Origin: Desulfobacteraceae bacterium
Lineage (GTDB): Bacteria; Desulfobacterota; Desulfobacteria; Desulfobacterales; ETH-SRB1
Direction: 5' to 3'
DNA length: 9,021 nucleotides
Assembly (NCBI GenBank): GCA_030638305.1
Contig: DAOWEW010000182.1
Location: 1-9,021 of the forward strand
Below the pieces are notes generated by a model. It worked only from the letters and a program-made list of their open reading frames with translations. It was not told where the DNA came from and did not search any database. The position numbers and the translations under genes were made by a program. Each line of letters begins with the position of its first letter. Positions within the stretch are counted from its first letter, which is position 1. This document shows positions 1 to 6,253 of this stretch, in pieces.

Positions 1-10
1 AGTCAAATTA

Positions 11-40
11 CCACCACCAGAGGTGGTGGCTTGTTTTTGT
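11..40 (+). terminator. GC-rich hairpin followed by T-rich tract
   Basis: An 8-bp perfect stem (CCACCACC at 11-18, GGTGGTGG at 22-29) closes on the 3-base loop AGA and is followed by a T-rich run (31-40, five consecutive T at 34-38). This is the form of a rho-independent terminator for a gene lying to the left of the window and read on the plus strand. The stem and loop are nearly repeated at 378-398, so the hairpin may instead, or also, be one copy of a dispersed palindromic repeat. No gene end is visible to confirm termination. Confidence 0.5.
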
Positions 41-442
41 TAGTCCTGAAAGGTACCCTGTTGTGGGCCTTGCGCAATAACTATTTTCCCGCTGAAAAGC
101 ACAACCTGTTGCTATCAGATGGTTTTGCATACGGAAACCAAAAAATTGCCCGTTCACGCCAGTTTTGCTGGTCGGAACCCTGTCTGCATATCATAGAAGA
201 CTAATATGCTCTATTTTCTTTTCGCAGAGCAACCACTCACCGCCTTAATAGCTGTGCATATTCAATAGCTATGCTATGTGACCAATGCTGAATATTATGT
301 TACCGACATTTTCCATCAAAAACTTACAAAAGCATCAGGGCTTTATAATTACTACAAAGGTAAAACCTTTTTATGGTACCACTACCAGAGGTAGTGGTTT
401 AAACCGATTAATAAACAGCAAGATATTGGAGAAAGAACGAGA
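41..442. other. Gene-poor stretch, no supported coding region
   Basis: I can support no gene here. One plus-strand frame is open from base 1 to a TAA at 202-204 but has no start codon with a ribosome binding site and no recognisable protein signature, so it could be the tail of a decayed gene or chance. The stretch holds a small hairpin (AAAGGT at 356-361, loop AAA, ACCTTT at 365-370, then TT) and the second AGA-loop hairpin listed separately. GGTTTAAACC at 396-405 is a perfect 10-bp palindrome. If the downstream attC is real, the left boundary of the first cassette should lie in or beyond this stretch, but I see no convincing second attC here. Confidence 0.5.
378..398. repeat. Perfect 9-bp hairpin, variant of the one at 11-29
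   Basis: ACCACTACC (378-386) pairs perfectly with GGTAGTGGT (390-398) around the loop AGA. Compared with the hairpin at 11-29, the loop is identical and the stem differs by one base on each arm (C to T on the left, G to A on the right), which preserves pairing. Both copies have the same orientation. No strong T tract follows, so it is a poorer terminator than the first copy. It may be a REP-like palindromic unit. Confidence 0.55.
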
Positions 443-607
443 ATGAAGGCTCGTCGTCTTGGGAAGAAATTGGCTTCCAACAAATCAGTGGAGGGGACAC
501 GAACCGTGGGAACGATAACGAAACCAGGAACCAAGAAGTCAAAAGAGATTTCGTCATTCTTGACGGAAAAGGCAAAATTCCTTGGGAAAAAGCTGATACA
601 GAGATAA
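443..607 (+). CDS. Small basic hypothetical protein, putative integron cassette gene
   Basis: This is a 54-residue ORF too short for most gene callers. It starts at ATG 443 with a GGAGA sequence (429-433) about ten bases upstream and stops at TAA 605-607. The product is very basic and Lys/Arg-rich (starts MKARRLGKKLAS, ends FLGKKLIQR), with a Thr/Gly-rich middle and no signal peptide or membrane segment; I recognise no family. The strongest support is positional: its stop codon lies 2 bases before the first base of the attC-like site at 610-741, exactly how cassette genes usually abut their attC. A 104-codon frame open on the opposite strand (382-696) competes with it, but that frame runs through the attC and lacks cassette logic. 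Function unknown; a nucleic-acid-binding or antitoxin-like role would be only a guess from charge. Confidence 0.45.
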   Translation: MKARRLGKKLASNKSVEGTRTVGTITKPGTKKSKEISSFLTEKAKFLGKKLIQR

Positions 608-609
608 GC

Positions 610-741
610 TTCCAACCAGGCGCTTGAAATGGACTGGGCAAAGCCGTACCGCTTTTCGAAAGACAGTATTTGACCGATAGCTTTTATCTTTAGCATAGTT
701 TTTCGGTTATCGTTGCCCAGCCACTCAGCTCTACGTTATGC
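610..741 (+). other. attC-like integron cassette recombination site (132 bp)
   Basis: The segment begins with an R''-type box TTCCAAC (610-616) and ends with an R'-type box GTTATGC (735-741), where a G^TT crossover at 735/736 would lie. Just inside, arm 620-641 (core CTGGGCAA at 634-641) is complementary to arm 713-731 (core TTGCCCAG at 713-720). Pairing extends outward through TGG/CCA and GA, GCT equivalents, with about three unpaired bases on the left arm only (A633, one A of 627-629, one T of 624-625). Single-sided extrahelical bases in an otherwise paired imperfect palindrome are the hallmark of attC sites folded on the bottom strand. The intervening variable loop (642-712) and the total length resemble Vibrio-type attC repeats of roughly 120-130 bp. 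One ORF ends 2 bases before it and another starts 35 bases after the crossover. GTTATGC departs from consensus GTTRRRY at one position. Confidence 0.7.
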
Positions 742-775
742 TACTTGAGGTTCATGACAGCAGTAGGAAATAAAA

Positions 776-1324
776 ATGGAATATAATGATTTAATAGTTA
801 AAATTTCTGAGATTCCTTTAAGCGACGAAGGAATCTCAGACAATCTTGCCCGACTGCTGAAGCACGCCAAATATCTTGAAGGAAGAAAAGACGTATATGA
901 CCCACATGTTAGAGGTCTGCTTGATGTAGTCCCATCCTACATTCGAAAGATGGTTGAGCGCCTTCAGTTACATCTAAACGACGAAGCAGACATAATTGCA
1001 TGGATTTCTCGTAATCTGATGGAGCTGCACTTTATGCTTAATTATGCATACAGTTCCCGTGAGCAATACGATGAATTAATCAAAGAGCAACTCAAAGACT
1101 TGAATGAAATTGAGAAAATTATATGCCCCGATGGAGCACCATCAAAGAATGCGCAAGATAAGATAAAAACATTCCATGTTGATATGGAATGTTTTTGGGA
1201 GGGTATACGTCAGTATGGCGTTGAGCGCAATGAACTAAAAGGCCCTACGCCAGCTTTTCAATTTGCAAAGGGAGCAGGATTAGAGGATGAATACCGGCGT
1301 TTATGGAAAATCCATTCTAAGTAG
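776..1324 (+). CDS. Helical hypothetical protein, putative integron cassette gene (DUF5677/HEPN-like?)
   Basis: The ORF encodes 182 residues, starting at ATG 776 with AGGA at 765-768 (7-base spacing), and begins 35 bases past the attC crossover, a normal cassette leader. It is predicted almost wholly alpha-helical and soluble, with no signal peptide. At residues 79-85 it carries R-N-L-M-E-L-H, matching the Rx4-6H pattern of HEPN nucleases with the usual polar residue after Arg, in a helix reading WISRNLMELHFML. The C-terminus EYRRLWKIHSK resembles the start of a Y-R-x-L-(Y/W)-x-x-x-S-K block that I associate with DUF5677-like proteins, where a His-Pro motif normally follows; here a TAG intervenes. 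The frame then stays open for 40 codons (1325-1444), so the protein may be C-terminally truncated. No attC follows it before the transposase. Family assignment is inference; function unknown. Confidence 0.8.
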   Translation: MEYNDLIVKISEIPLSDEGISDNLARLLKHAKYLEGRKDVYDPHVRGLLDVVPSYIRKMVERLQLHLNDEADIIAWISRNLMELHFMLNYAYSSREQYDELIKEQLKDLNEIEKIICPDGAPSKNAQDKIKTFHVDMECFWEGIRQYGVERNELKGPTPAFQFAKGAGLEDEYRRLWKIHSK

Positions 1325-1328
1325 TATC

Positions 1329-1352
1329 TGCTGATTTTCTATTTTATCAGCA
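1329..1352 (+). terminator. Weak hairpin after the 182-residue gene
   Basis: TGCTGAT (1329-1335) and ATCAGCA (1346-1352) form a perfect 7-bp stem around a 10-base AT-rich loop, starting 5 bases after the stop codon. No T tract follows on the plus strand, so it would be a weak or factor-assisted terminator. It might equally be a chance palindrome in AT-rich DNA. Confidence 0.3.
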
Positions 1353-1380
1353 TTAAAAGTTCTATTCCATACGATAATAT

Positions 1381-2926
1381 GCTATTTGTAAAATTTCAAT
1401 TTAACGTACCTTGCGCTTCTTATTTGATGTTCAAGGCCATAAAATAGAGGTATTTAGATGATCGAAAAAAAATTCACAGAAGCTTTTACTGGCGAATGGG
1501 TAAAGCACAATATCAGCAATCCAACGAATGAATTTGTCATTTTACGCAAGATTATACCATGGCAAAAAATCATTGATAAACTGGTTTCATATTATGCCGA
1601 TAAACAAGGACGTGCCGGCACGTCTCTCCGGACAATCGTGGCTATTTTCATTGTTTCGAAACTCCGATTGCTTGGTGACCGACCAGTAATTGAACAAATT
1701 AAGGAAAACCGTTATATCCAGTATTTCTGCAATGTTCCAGATAAAGATCTGCATACGTTCATGCACCACAGCAACCTGACTAAATTACGGCAGCGTTTCG
1801 GCGTCAATGGCATAGAAGCTATAGAATCTGCTATTTTCAAAGTAATGCGTCTTGCCGGTATTATTGAGAAAGACAGCATATTGATTGATTCGACAGTCCT
1901 GCCAGACAATATCATTTATCCGACCGATATTGGCTTGATCTTCAAAGCATTTGGGAAAATGAAACAATTTGCCAAACGTTATCATATCCCTTTGTGGTGG
2001 GATGATCAGGAACTCAAGCAAATATGGCGTGAGTACAACCTGAATCGAAAGAAAGAAAATATTGTTGAATACTTTTCTGAATTTATGTTGATAAATTGCG
2101 ATGCGTTAACGATTTTCAACCAAATCGTTCAAACTTTTAAAGCTTCGGATAAGGAAAACGAAGAAGCCTTGCAGCTTCTGAATCTGTTAACTCTACTCCA
2201 AGAACAGAACATACAGAAGCTCAAGGGAGAAAAACACATTGCAAATCGAATCGTTTCCCTTGATGAACCGGATGCTCGACCGATCAAGAAAGGAAAAAAA
2301 CATCCAAGCTGTGAATTTGGAACAACCCTTGAACTCTCATTCAACCGTCAGGGTTTTATGGTTACAATGGAAAATTTCATAGGAAAACCAAATGACAAAA
2401 TCCTATGGCCGGCAACAGTTGAACTATTTGAAAAAAGAATGCATGGAACTCCCGAATACGCAATCGGTGACAATGGATACCGCAGCCGAATAAATCAAAA
2501 GATACCCGAAAATACACCACATATTTTTCTTGGTAAAAGCTCCGATGTTTGCGAAGATAAACAAGATTTTTGCCAAAAAGCCCGCTCTGCAACGGAAGGA
2601 TTCATTGCGGTTGCAAAGAATATCCGGGGCTTCGGTCTTAGTCTTTACCGAGAATTTAATGGAGACCGTATATGGTCTCTTTTATGTCAGACAGCATACA
2701 ATCTCAAAAAGTTTCTTCAACTTTATACAAATGAAAAAATCAGCGAAGAAAGCTTGATGAAACTCGGCTTATTGGGCTGATTCGTATTTATTGCGGTCGT
2801 CAGATCACCGGAAGTTTGCCGGTATGGACAGGTGTGCGCGAAATATGATGAAACAGCTTTGAAAAACGGTCTAAATCCCAAATAAGCTTTTTCAGGCATC
2901 ATTCACAACAAAAATTTTCAAAGAGC
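1381..2926 (+). mobile_element. Insertion sequence carrying a DDE transposase, ends uncertain
   Basis: An IS must be present because of the intact transposase at 1458-2780, but its ends are not clear. The best candidate pair is a 16-base segment starting GCTATTTG (1381-1396) and the reverse complement of 2911-2926 (starting GCTCTTTG), identical at 13 of 16 positions without gaps. Both are AT-rich, so chance similarity is possible, and I see no target duplication outside them. A second weaker pair shares CTTATTTG near 1418 and near 2880 (inverted). If the first pair is right, the element is about 1.55 kb and ends 7 bases before the start of the 706-residue gene. It sits where the attC of the 182-residue cassette would be expected. 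Confidence 0.3.
1458..2780 (+). CDS. DDE transposase, IS5/IS1182-like
   Basis: This full-length 440-residue transposase would cut and rejoin the ends of its own insertion sequence. The N-terminal 130 residues form the DNA-binding helical region typical of IS5/IS1182-type enzymes (ADKQGRAGTSLRTIVAIFIVSK, about 47-68). The catalytic core shows the first Asp in ILIDSTVLPDNIIYPTDIGL (D144), the second in YAIGDNGYRS (D338) and the Glu in SATEGFIAVAKNIRGFG (E380), all within a DDE_Tnp_1-type fold. A helical insertion (about 185-260) precedes the IVSLDEPDARPIKKGKKHP block. The start ATG 1458 has AGAGG at 1446-1450. There are no internal stops or frameshifts, so the enzyme may be functional. The exact IS family (IS5 versus IS1182 versus an unclassified group) cannot be fixed by eye. 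Confidence 0.9.
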   Translation: MIEKKFTEAFTGEWVKHNISNPTNEFVILRKIIPWQKIIDKLVSYYADKQGRAGTSLRTIVAIFIVSKLRLLGDRPVIEQIKENRYIQYFCNVPDKDLHTFMHHSNLTKLRQRFGVNGIEAIESAIFKVMRLAGIIEKDSILIDSTVLPDNIIYPTDIGLIFKAFGKMKQFAKRYHIPLWWDDQELKQIWREYNLNRKKENIVEYFSEFMLINCDALTIFNQIVQTFKASDKENEEALQLLNLLTLLQEQNIQKLKGEKHIANRIVSLDEPDARPIKKGKKHPSCEFGTTLELSFNRQGFMVTMENFIGKPNDKILWPATVELFEKRMHGTPEYAIGDNGYRSRINQKIPENTPHIFLGKSSDVCEDKQDFCQKARSATEGFIAVAKNIRGFGLSLYREFNGDRIWSLLCQTAYNLKKFLQLYTNEKISEESLMKLGLLG

Positions 2927-2933
2927 TAAATGA

Positions 2934-5054
2934 GTGTATACTCTTGATGTGATAGAAAATCAGCGGATACTACGTACACTTTGCGCCCCGCTTGTATATG
3001 ATAATAAAAACGAAGGAGATGATATTGAAAAATATCTAATCCATAAATTTCTACTTAACATTCCTAAAGAAATTACTGCAGAACTACACCAGGATGCTGA
3101 TTTTATGGCAAAGATTGGCCTTAGCTCTGCTGATTTTGTAAGAATTGGGAATGTCAGTTTTTTGAGTGATGCTTTTTGGAGTGCAGTCGCAGAAGCGGTG
3201 AATGACCGGCATCAAAATGTATTTGCGCATGATCCACGTATTAAATTTGCATTCCAGCGGGTCCAGCAAGACAAAACTGAACAAATTAAGCTTAAGATAT
3301 CAGATGCGCAAAATAAGTTTGTATTACCATTTACCGATCCATTTCTGGGTATTCTCTCGGAAGATCCAGTCGTAAGACTAAATATAGTGAAGAATAACCG
3401 TTACATATTTGACTGCAATTCACAAACTTTGCAGGAAATTCAGGGAGAACTCGCAAAAATTCAGAATCCTGTTCCCAGAATTAGATATCTTCTTTCCATC
3501 CGAGATAAATCTGCTGTATTTTATTACAATGAGTTCGCTCAGCGGTTGTTGAAACGTGACAGTATTCAGATTAACGAATTTTTGCCACCATCACCTGAGT
3601 CTTTACTGAAGCACTTTCGTCTGAATGAAAAGGATTTTGAATCCACTGAAAATTTTTCTGCTGGTTGGATAAGTGCCATTGATATTCTTCTTACAGATGA
3701 AAGTATCAATGAAGTACTGGATCGAATAGTTTGTATTCCGACCAAACTAACTGAGAATTTACTTCAGGCTCTTAAGCAACTGGAAAGTTCTGAGCGGAGA
3801 GATATTTTACTCTCTGCAGAACGACGCTGGTCTTGCCCGATATCCCTTCTGCATTTGATTGATATGTCTCTACGTTTCGCGGGCGATGATGATGTCTTAT
3901 TGCAAATTGCAAAGCGAACCTGTAAGCGACTTTGTAAAGAACCATCAGGAAAAAATGAAATTCAACTTTTTATTACCTTCTTGAAATATTTCGAGGCTGA
4001 ATTTTCAAACTGGCAGAAGTATAGGAATATGCCATCTGCCGCACGTCTATTTTGTTTATGGTCACATTCATCACGGTTGCAAAATATTTTTGGAAAAGCG
4101 AGGGCTGATACCGAAGTGCTTCTTGAAAATCTTGAATCGAGAAGAAGACCTGTGGCTCAAAATGTTTTTAATTTTGATACCGTATATCAACGCGATGTAT
4201 TGAATCCTTTCCGTGTTAGTAGAGAGCACTTAACTTGCCATGCTCTCGGTTTCATATTAGAAGGGTATAAGGATGATCTCATTGATGCTCTCGGTATAAG
4301 GGATGAAGCAAGGGCTCGTGTTGACGATTTTTTGAAAGGTAAAAATGCCGGCATGCTTAGTTTACTCTGCGACTCACAACTTTATAGTGATTCTCTGAAA
4401 AGTATTTTGGGAGGTGATAGAGCCCGCAGTCTTGATTGCTTGATCGGCCCAGAGGTAGCGGAAAGTTTTTCTTCTACCTTTCTTCATCAAGCTGCCCAAA
4501 ACAGCATTTCCCAACTCAATAAGGATATCAAGCACAATCCAGGATGGATAAATTTAGTTGCTATTGTGGGCAATATGCCAATCTATGACAATTTGATCAA
4601 TAACTTATTGTCTATCCTTTCAAGCATAGATTTCGTTTCGCTGTACGAAGACAATTCCTTAACTTTTGCCATTGCCCTTCCGATGATATGCGAGCAGATT
4701 GGCTATTCCGGGGACAAATCGCTACTTGATCACTTTATTGACGGATTAATGAAAATGGCTGATAAGATAAACAAAAATATAGAACTTCATGAGAATGGCA
4801 AGGCGTATACTACTCAACCTTCCGATGAAGACATTTTAATGCTTCTAATTGATGCAGCCTATAGAAATTCACTTCATCAAGGGGATCAACGTCAAAATAG
4901 TAAATTTTTCTCAGATCTCGTTGAAAAATTATTCAATATTTCACCGCTTCTGGCTAATAAGTTTCGCGAACCCCTGTGGCACATGGTAACTCAACTTCCT
5001 GCAGATCAAATTCATGGAATATGGAGACTTTTGCTAATATCCCGAGCACTTTGA
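2934..5054 (+). CDS. Unrecognised 706-residue helical protein
   Basis: The ORF opens at a GTG codon immediately after an in-frame TGA (2931-2933); AAGAG at 2921-2925 gives a weak ribosome binding site at 8-base spacing. The next in-frame ATG is residue 58 (3105). I do not recognise the family. The protein is predicted to be mostly alpha-helical, with no signal peptide, no obvious membrane segment, no Walker A motif and no Cys/His metal cluster. The N-terminal third contains FLSDAFWSAVAEAV (about 75-88) and FAHDPRIKFAFQRV (about 97-110); the middle and C-terminal parts are Leu-rich helices that could be a helical-repeat scaffold. The long intact frame with ordinary codon use argues that it is expressed. 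It starts just after the IS, so its original promoter, or even its 5' end, could have been lost. A defence or mobile-element role is suggested only by location. Confidence 0.8.
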   Translation: MYTLDVIENQRILRTLCAPLVYDNKNEGDDIEKYLIHKFLLNIPKEITAELHQDADFMAKIGLSSADFVRIGNVSFLSDAFWSAVAEAVNDRHQNVFAHDPRIKFAFQRVQQDKTEQIKLKISDAQNKFVLPFTDPFLGILSEDPVVRLNIVKNNRYIFDCNSQTLQEIQGELAKIQNPVPRIRYLLSIRDKSAVFYYNEFAQRLLKRDSIQINEFLPPSPESLLKHFRLNEKDFESTENFSAGWISAIDILLTDESINEVLDRIVCIPTKLTENLLQALKQLESSERRDILLSAERRWSCPISLLHLIDMSLRFAGDDDVLLQIAKRTCKRLCKEPSGKNEIQLFITFLKYFEAEFSNWQKYRNMPSAARLFCLWSHSSRLQNIFGKARADTEVLLENLESRRRPVAQNVFNFDTVYQRDVLNPFRVSREHLTCHALGFILEGYKDDLIDALGIRDEARARVDDFLKGKNAGMLSLLCDSQLYSDSLKSILGGDRARSLDCLIGPEVAESFSSTFLHQAAQNSISQLNKDIKHNPGWINLVAIVGNMPIYDNLINNLLSILSSIDFVSLYEDNSLTFAIALPMICEQIGYSGDKSLLDHFIDGLMKMADKINKNIELHENGKAYTTQPSDEDILMLLIDAAYRNSLHQGDQRQNSKFFSDLVEKLFNISPLLANKFREPLWHMVTQLPADQIHGIWRLLLISRAL

Positions 5055-5085
5055 AATAAATTTAAAAAAGCATCTACTGAAAGTA

Positions 5086-5113
5086 TATTGTGTGTTCTAT
5101 AGTTCGCACAATA
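5086..5113. promoter_or_regulatory. 9-bp inverted repeat, candidate operator or terminator stem
   Basis: TATTGTGTG (5086-5094) and CGCACAATA (5105-5113) pair over nine positions with one T-G wobble, around a 10-base spacer. The dyad lies 32 bases after the stop of the 706-residue gene and 27 bases before ATG 5141. Spacing and symmetry fit a dimeric repressor site for the downstream small ORF and radC. The absence of a T tract makes an intrinsic terminator less likely. It was read by eye only. Confidence 0.35.
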
Positions 5114-5140
5114 CGTGAATTACTACACTCTTGATATACT

Positions 5141-5281
5141 ATGAAAACAATTTCAGGATTAGGAAAAGAATTGAGAAATCGTTTTGCCAAGATCATGCGG
5201 GAGACCAAGGTTACCGTTTCGGTCCGGCAGGGATACCCGTGTTATGGTAAAATCAGTTACGTAGTTGAAATAAAATATTAA
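5141..5281 (+). CDS. 46-residue hypothetical protein upstream of radC
   Basis: This short frame runs from ATG 5141 to TAA 5279-5281, ending 4 bases before the first possible radC start; such close spacing suggests cotranscription or translational coupling. The product starts MKTISGLGKELRNRFAKI, likely one amphipathic helix, and continues with beta-type segments (VTVSVRQG, ISYVVEIKY). No good ribosome binding site precedes the ATG. I recognise no family. It may be the tail of a larger gene lost to rearrangement, or a leader peptide. Codon use looks protein-like, but the evidence is thin. Confidence 0.4.
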   Translation: MKTISGLGKELRNRFAKIMRETKVTVSVRQGYPCYGKISYVVEIKY

Positions 5282-5285
5282 GAGA

Positions 5286-5951
5286 ATGCCTATGAAGAAA
5301 ATAGCTGACATCCCTAAATTAGACCGTCCTCGTGAAAAACTGCAAAAGAAAGGAGCGAAGGCGCTATCTGATCTTGAACTGATGGTTATTCTTGTTGGGA
5401 AAGGAACTGAAGGGCATGACGTTATGTCCGTAGCGAAACGCATTTTGAAGATATTGGATTCCGGTGATGAAAAACCTAATCTTAAAGAACTGCAGAAAAT
5501 TGAAGGAGTAGGTCCGGCCAAGGCAACGCTAATAGCCGCTGCATTGGAATTCTCCCGTCGGCGTATTCGTCCGGAAGGTTTAAAGATATCTTTTCCTCCC
5601 GATGTGCTTCCGTTGATTCGTCATTATGCAGACCGAAAGCAGGAACACTTCATCTGTATTTCAGTTAATGGTGCTAATGAAGTTATCACAAGTCGTGTTG
5701 TTTCCGTTGGTCTCGTCAACAAAACACAGGTTCATCCCAGAGAAGTCTTTGCCGATCCTATTACCGACCGTGCATCAGCCATCATTGTAGCCCACAACCA
5801 TCCATCAGGCGGTTTAAGACCAAGTAAAGAAGACATCGAAGTTACCAAACAGTTAAAATCCGCCGGTGAAACCTTGGGAATCAAACTTCTTGATCACATG
5901 ATTTTCAACCATAAAAGCTATTACAGTTTTTTGGAACATGGTGAAATATGA
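5286..5951 (+). CDS. radC: RadC family JAMM-domain protein (UPF0758)
   Basis: The 221-residue product is full length for the family. The N-terminal part carries the RPREKLQKKGAKALSDLELMVILVGKG signature in two blocks (about 14-40) and a helix-hairpin-helix with GVGPAKA (75-81). The C-terminal JAB1/MPN metal site is complete: Glu in PREVF (E153), then H170-x-H172-P, S180 and D183, in AHNHPSGGLRPSKED. Despite the name, a DNA-repair role has been questioned and the biochemical function is unsettled; radC-type genes frequently travel with mobile elements and defence islands. The first ATG (5286) has no well-spaced ribosome binding site, whereas the second (5292, MKKIADIP) has AAGAGA six bases upstream and matches the family N-terminus, so it is the likelier start. 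Confidence 0.93.
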   Translation: MPMKKIADIPKLDRPREKLQKKGAKALSDLELMVILVGKGTEGHDVMSVAKRILKILDSGDEKPNLKELQKIEGVGPAKATLIAAALEFSRRRIRPEGLKISFPPDVLPLIRHYADRKQEHFICISVNGANEVITSRVVSVGLVNKTQVHPREVFADPITDRASAIIVAHNHPSGGLRPSKEDIEVTKQLKSAGETLGIKLLDHMIFNHKSYYSFLEHGEI

Positions 5952-6245
5952 AAAGCTCCTTGCAAAACAAGCTGATCTCAATATTTGATAGGATAAGAAT
6001 CGAACATGAAACAGTAGTTGGTAATCGGGGACGGGTTCATCACGGTTGACCCTTAAGTATTTTTCTCTAAGTTTTTTTGGGATTGGTCATTGCTTTTGCA
6101 AACCACATTCTTAATATGACATTGTTTGACCTAAAATGAGCGCTTAGCTCTTATTATTTCGGATGGTTACCAACGATTCGATTTTCACCCATAGGGTGAA
6201 ATGTTAACCTTTAGCAAAGGTATTGAAATTATTGTGCTAAAAGCT
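5952..6245. other. Intergenic stretch with small hairpins, no gene
   Basis: I see no supported gene between radC and the MITE. The stretch holds an imperfectly symmetric GGGGAC...GACCC segment (6027-6052) and two adjacent hairpins (6183-6201 and 6207-6221). T-rich runs at 6060-6078 could follow a weak terminator for radC, but I find no convincing stem in front of them. Confidence 0.5.
6183..6221. repeat. Two adjacent hairpins
   Basis: The first is a perfect 8-bp stem, TTTCACCC (6183-6190) and GGGTGAAA (6194-6201), with loop ATA. The second, six bases later, is a 6-bp stem, ACCTTT (6207-6212) and AAAGGT (6216-6221), with loop AGC. Both have 3-base loops, and neither is followed by a T tract. 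They lie just outside the left end of the MITE and may be remains of an older palindromic repeat. Function unknown. Confidence 0.4.
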
Positions 6246-6253
6246 AATCGCTC
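6246..6253. repeat. Target site duplication, left copy
   Basis: AATCGCTC directly abuts the left terminal inverted repeat of the MITE and is repeated exactly at 6500-6507. Confidence 0.85.

Noticed and set aside
1..204. Open plus-strand frame to TAA 202-204
   Set aside because: No start codon with a ribosome binding site and no recognisable domain; it passes through the hairpin at 11-29, so chance openness is likely.
382..696. 104-codon minus-strand frame overlapping the 54-residue ORF
   Set aside because: It has no family resemblance that I can name, runs through the attC-like site, and competes with a plus-strand ORF whose position fits cassette structure.
1397..1440. Possible second attC left half
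   Set aside because: One short RYYYAAC-like box without a detectable complementary arm is not enough to call a site; kept only as an inference about IS insertion.
2530..2757. 75-codon plus-strand frame inside the transposase gene
   Set aside because: It overlaps the conserved catalytic Glu region of the transposase in another frame and shows no sign of programmed frameshifting.
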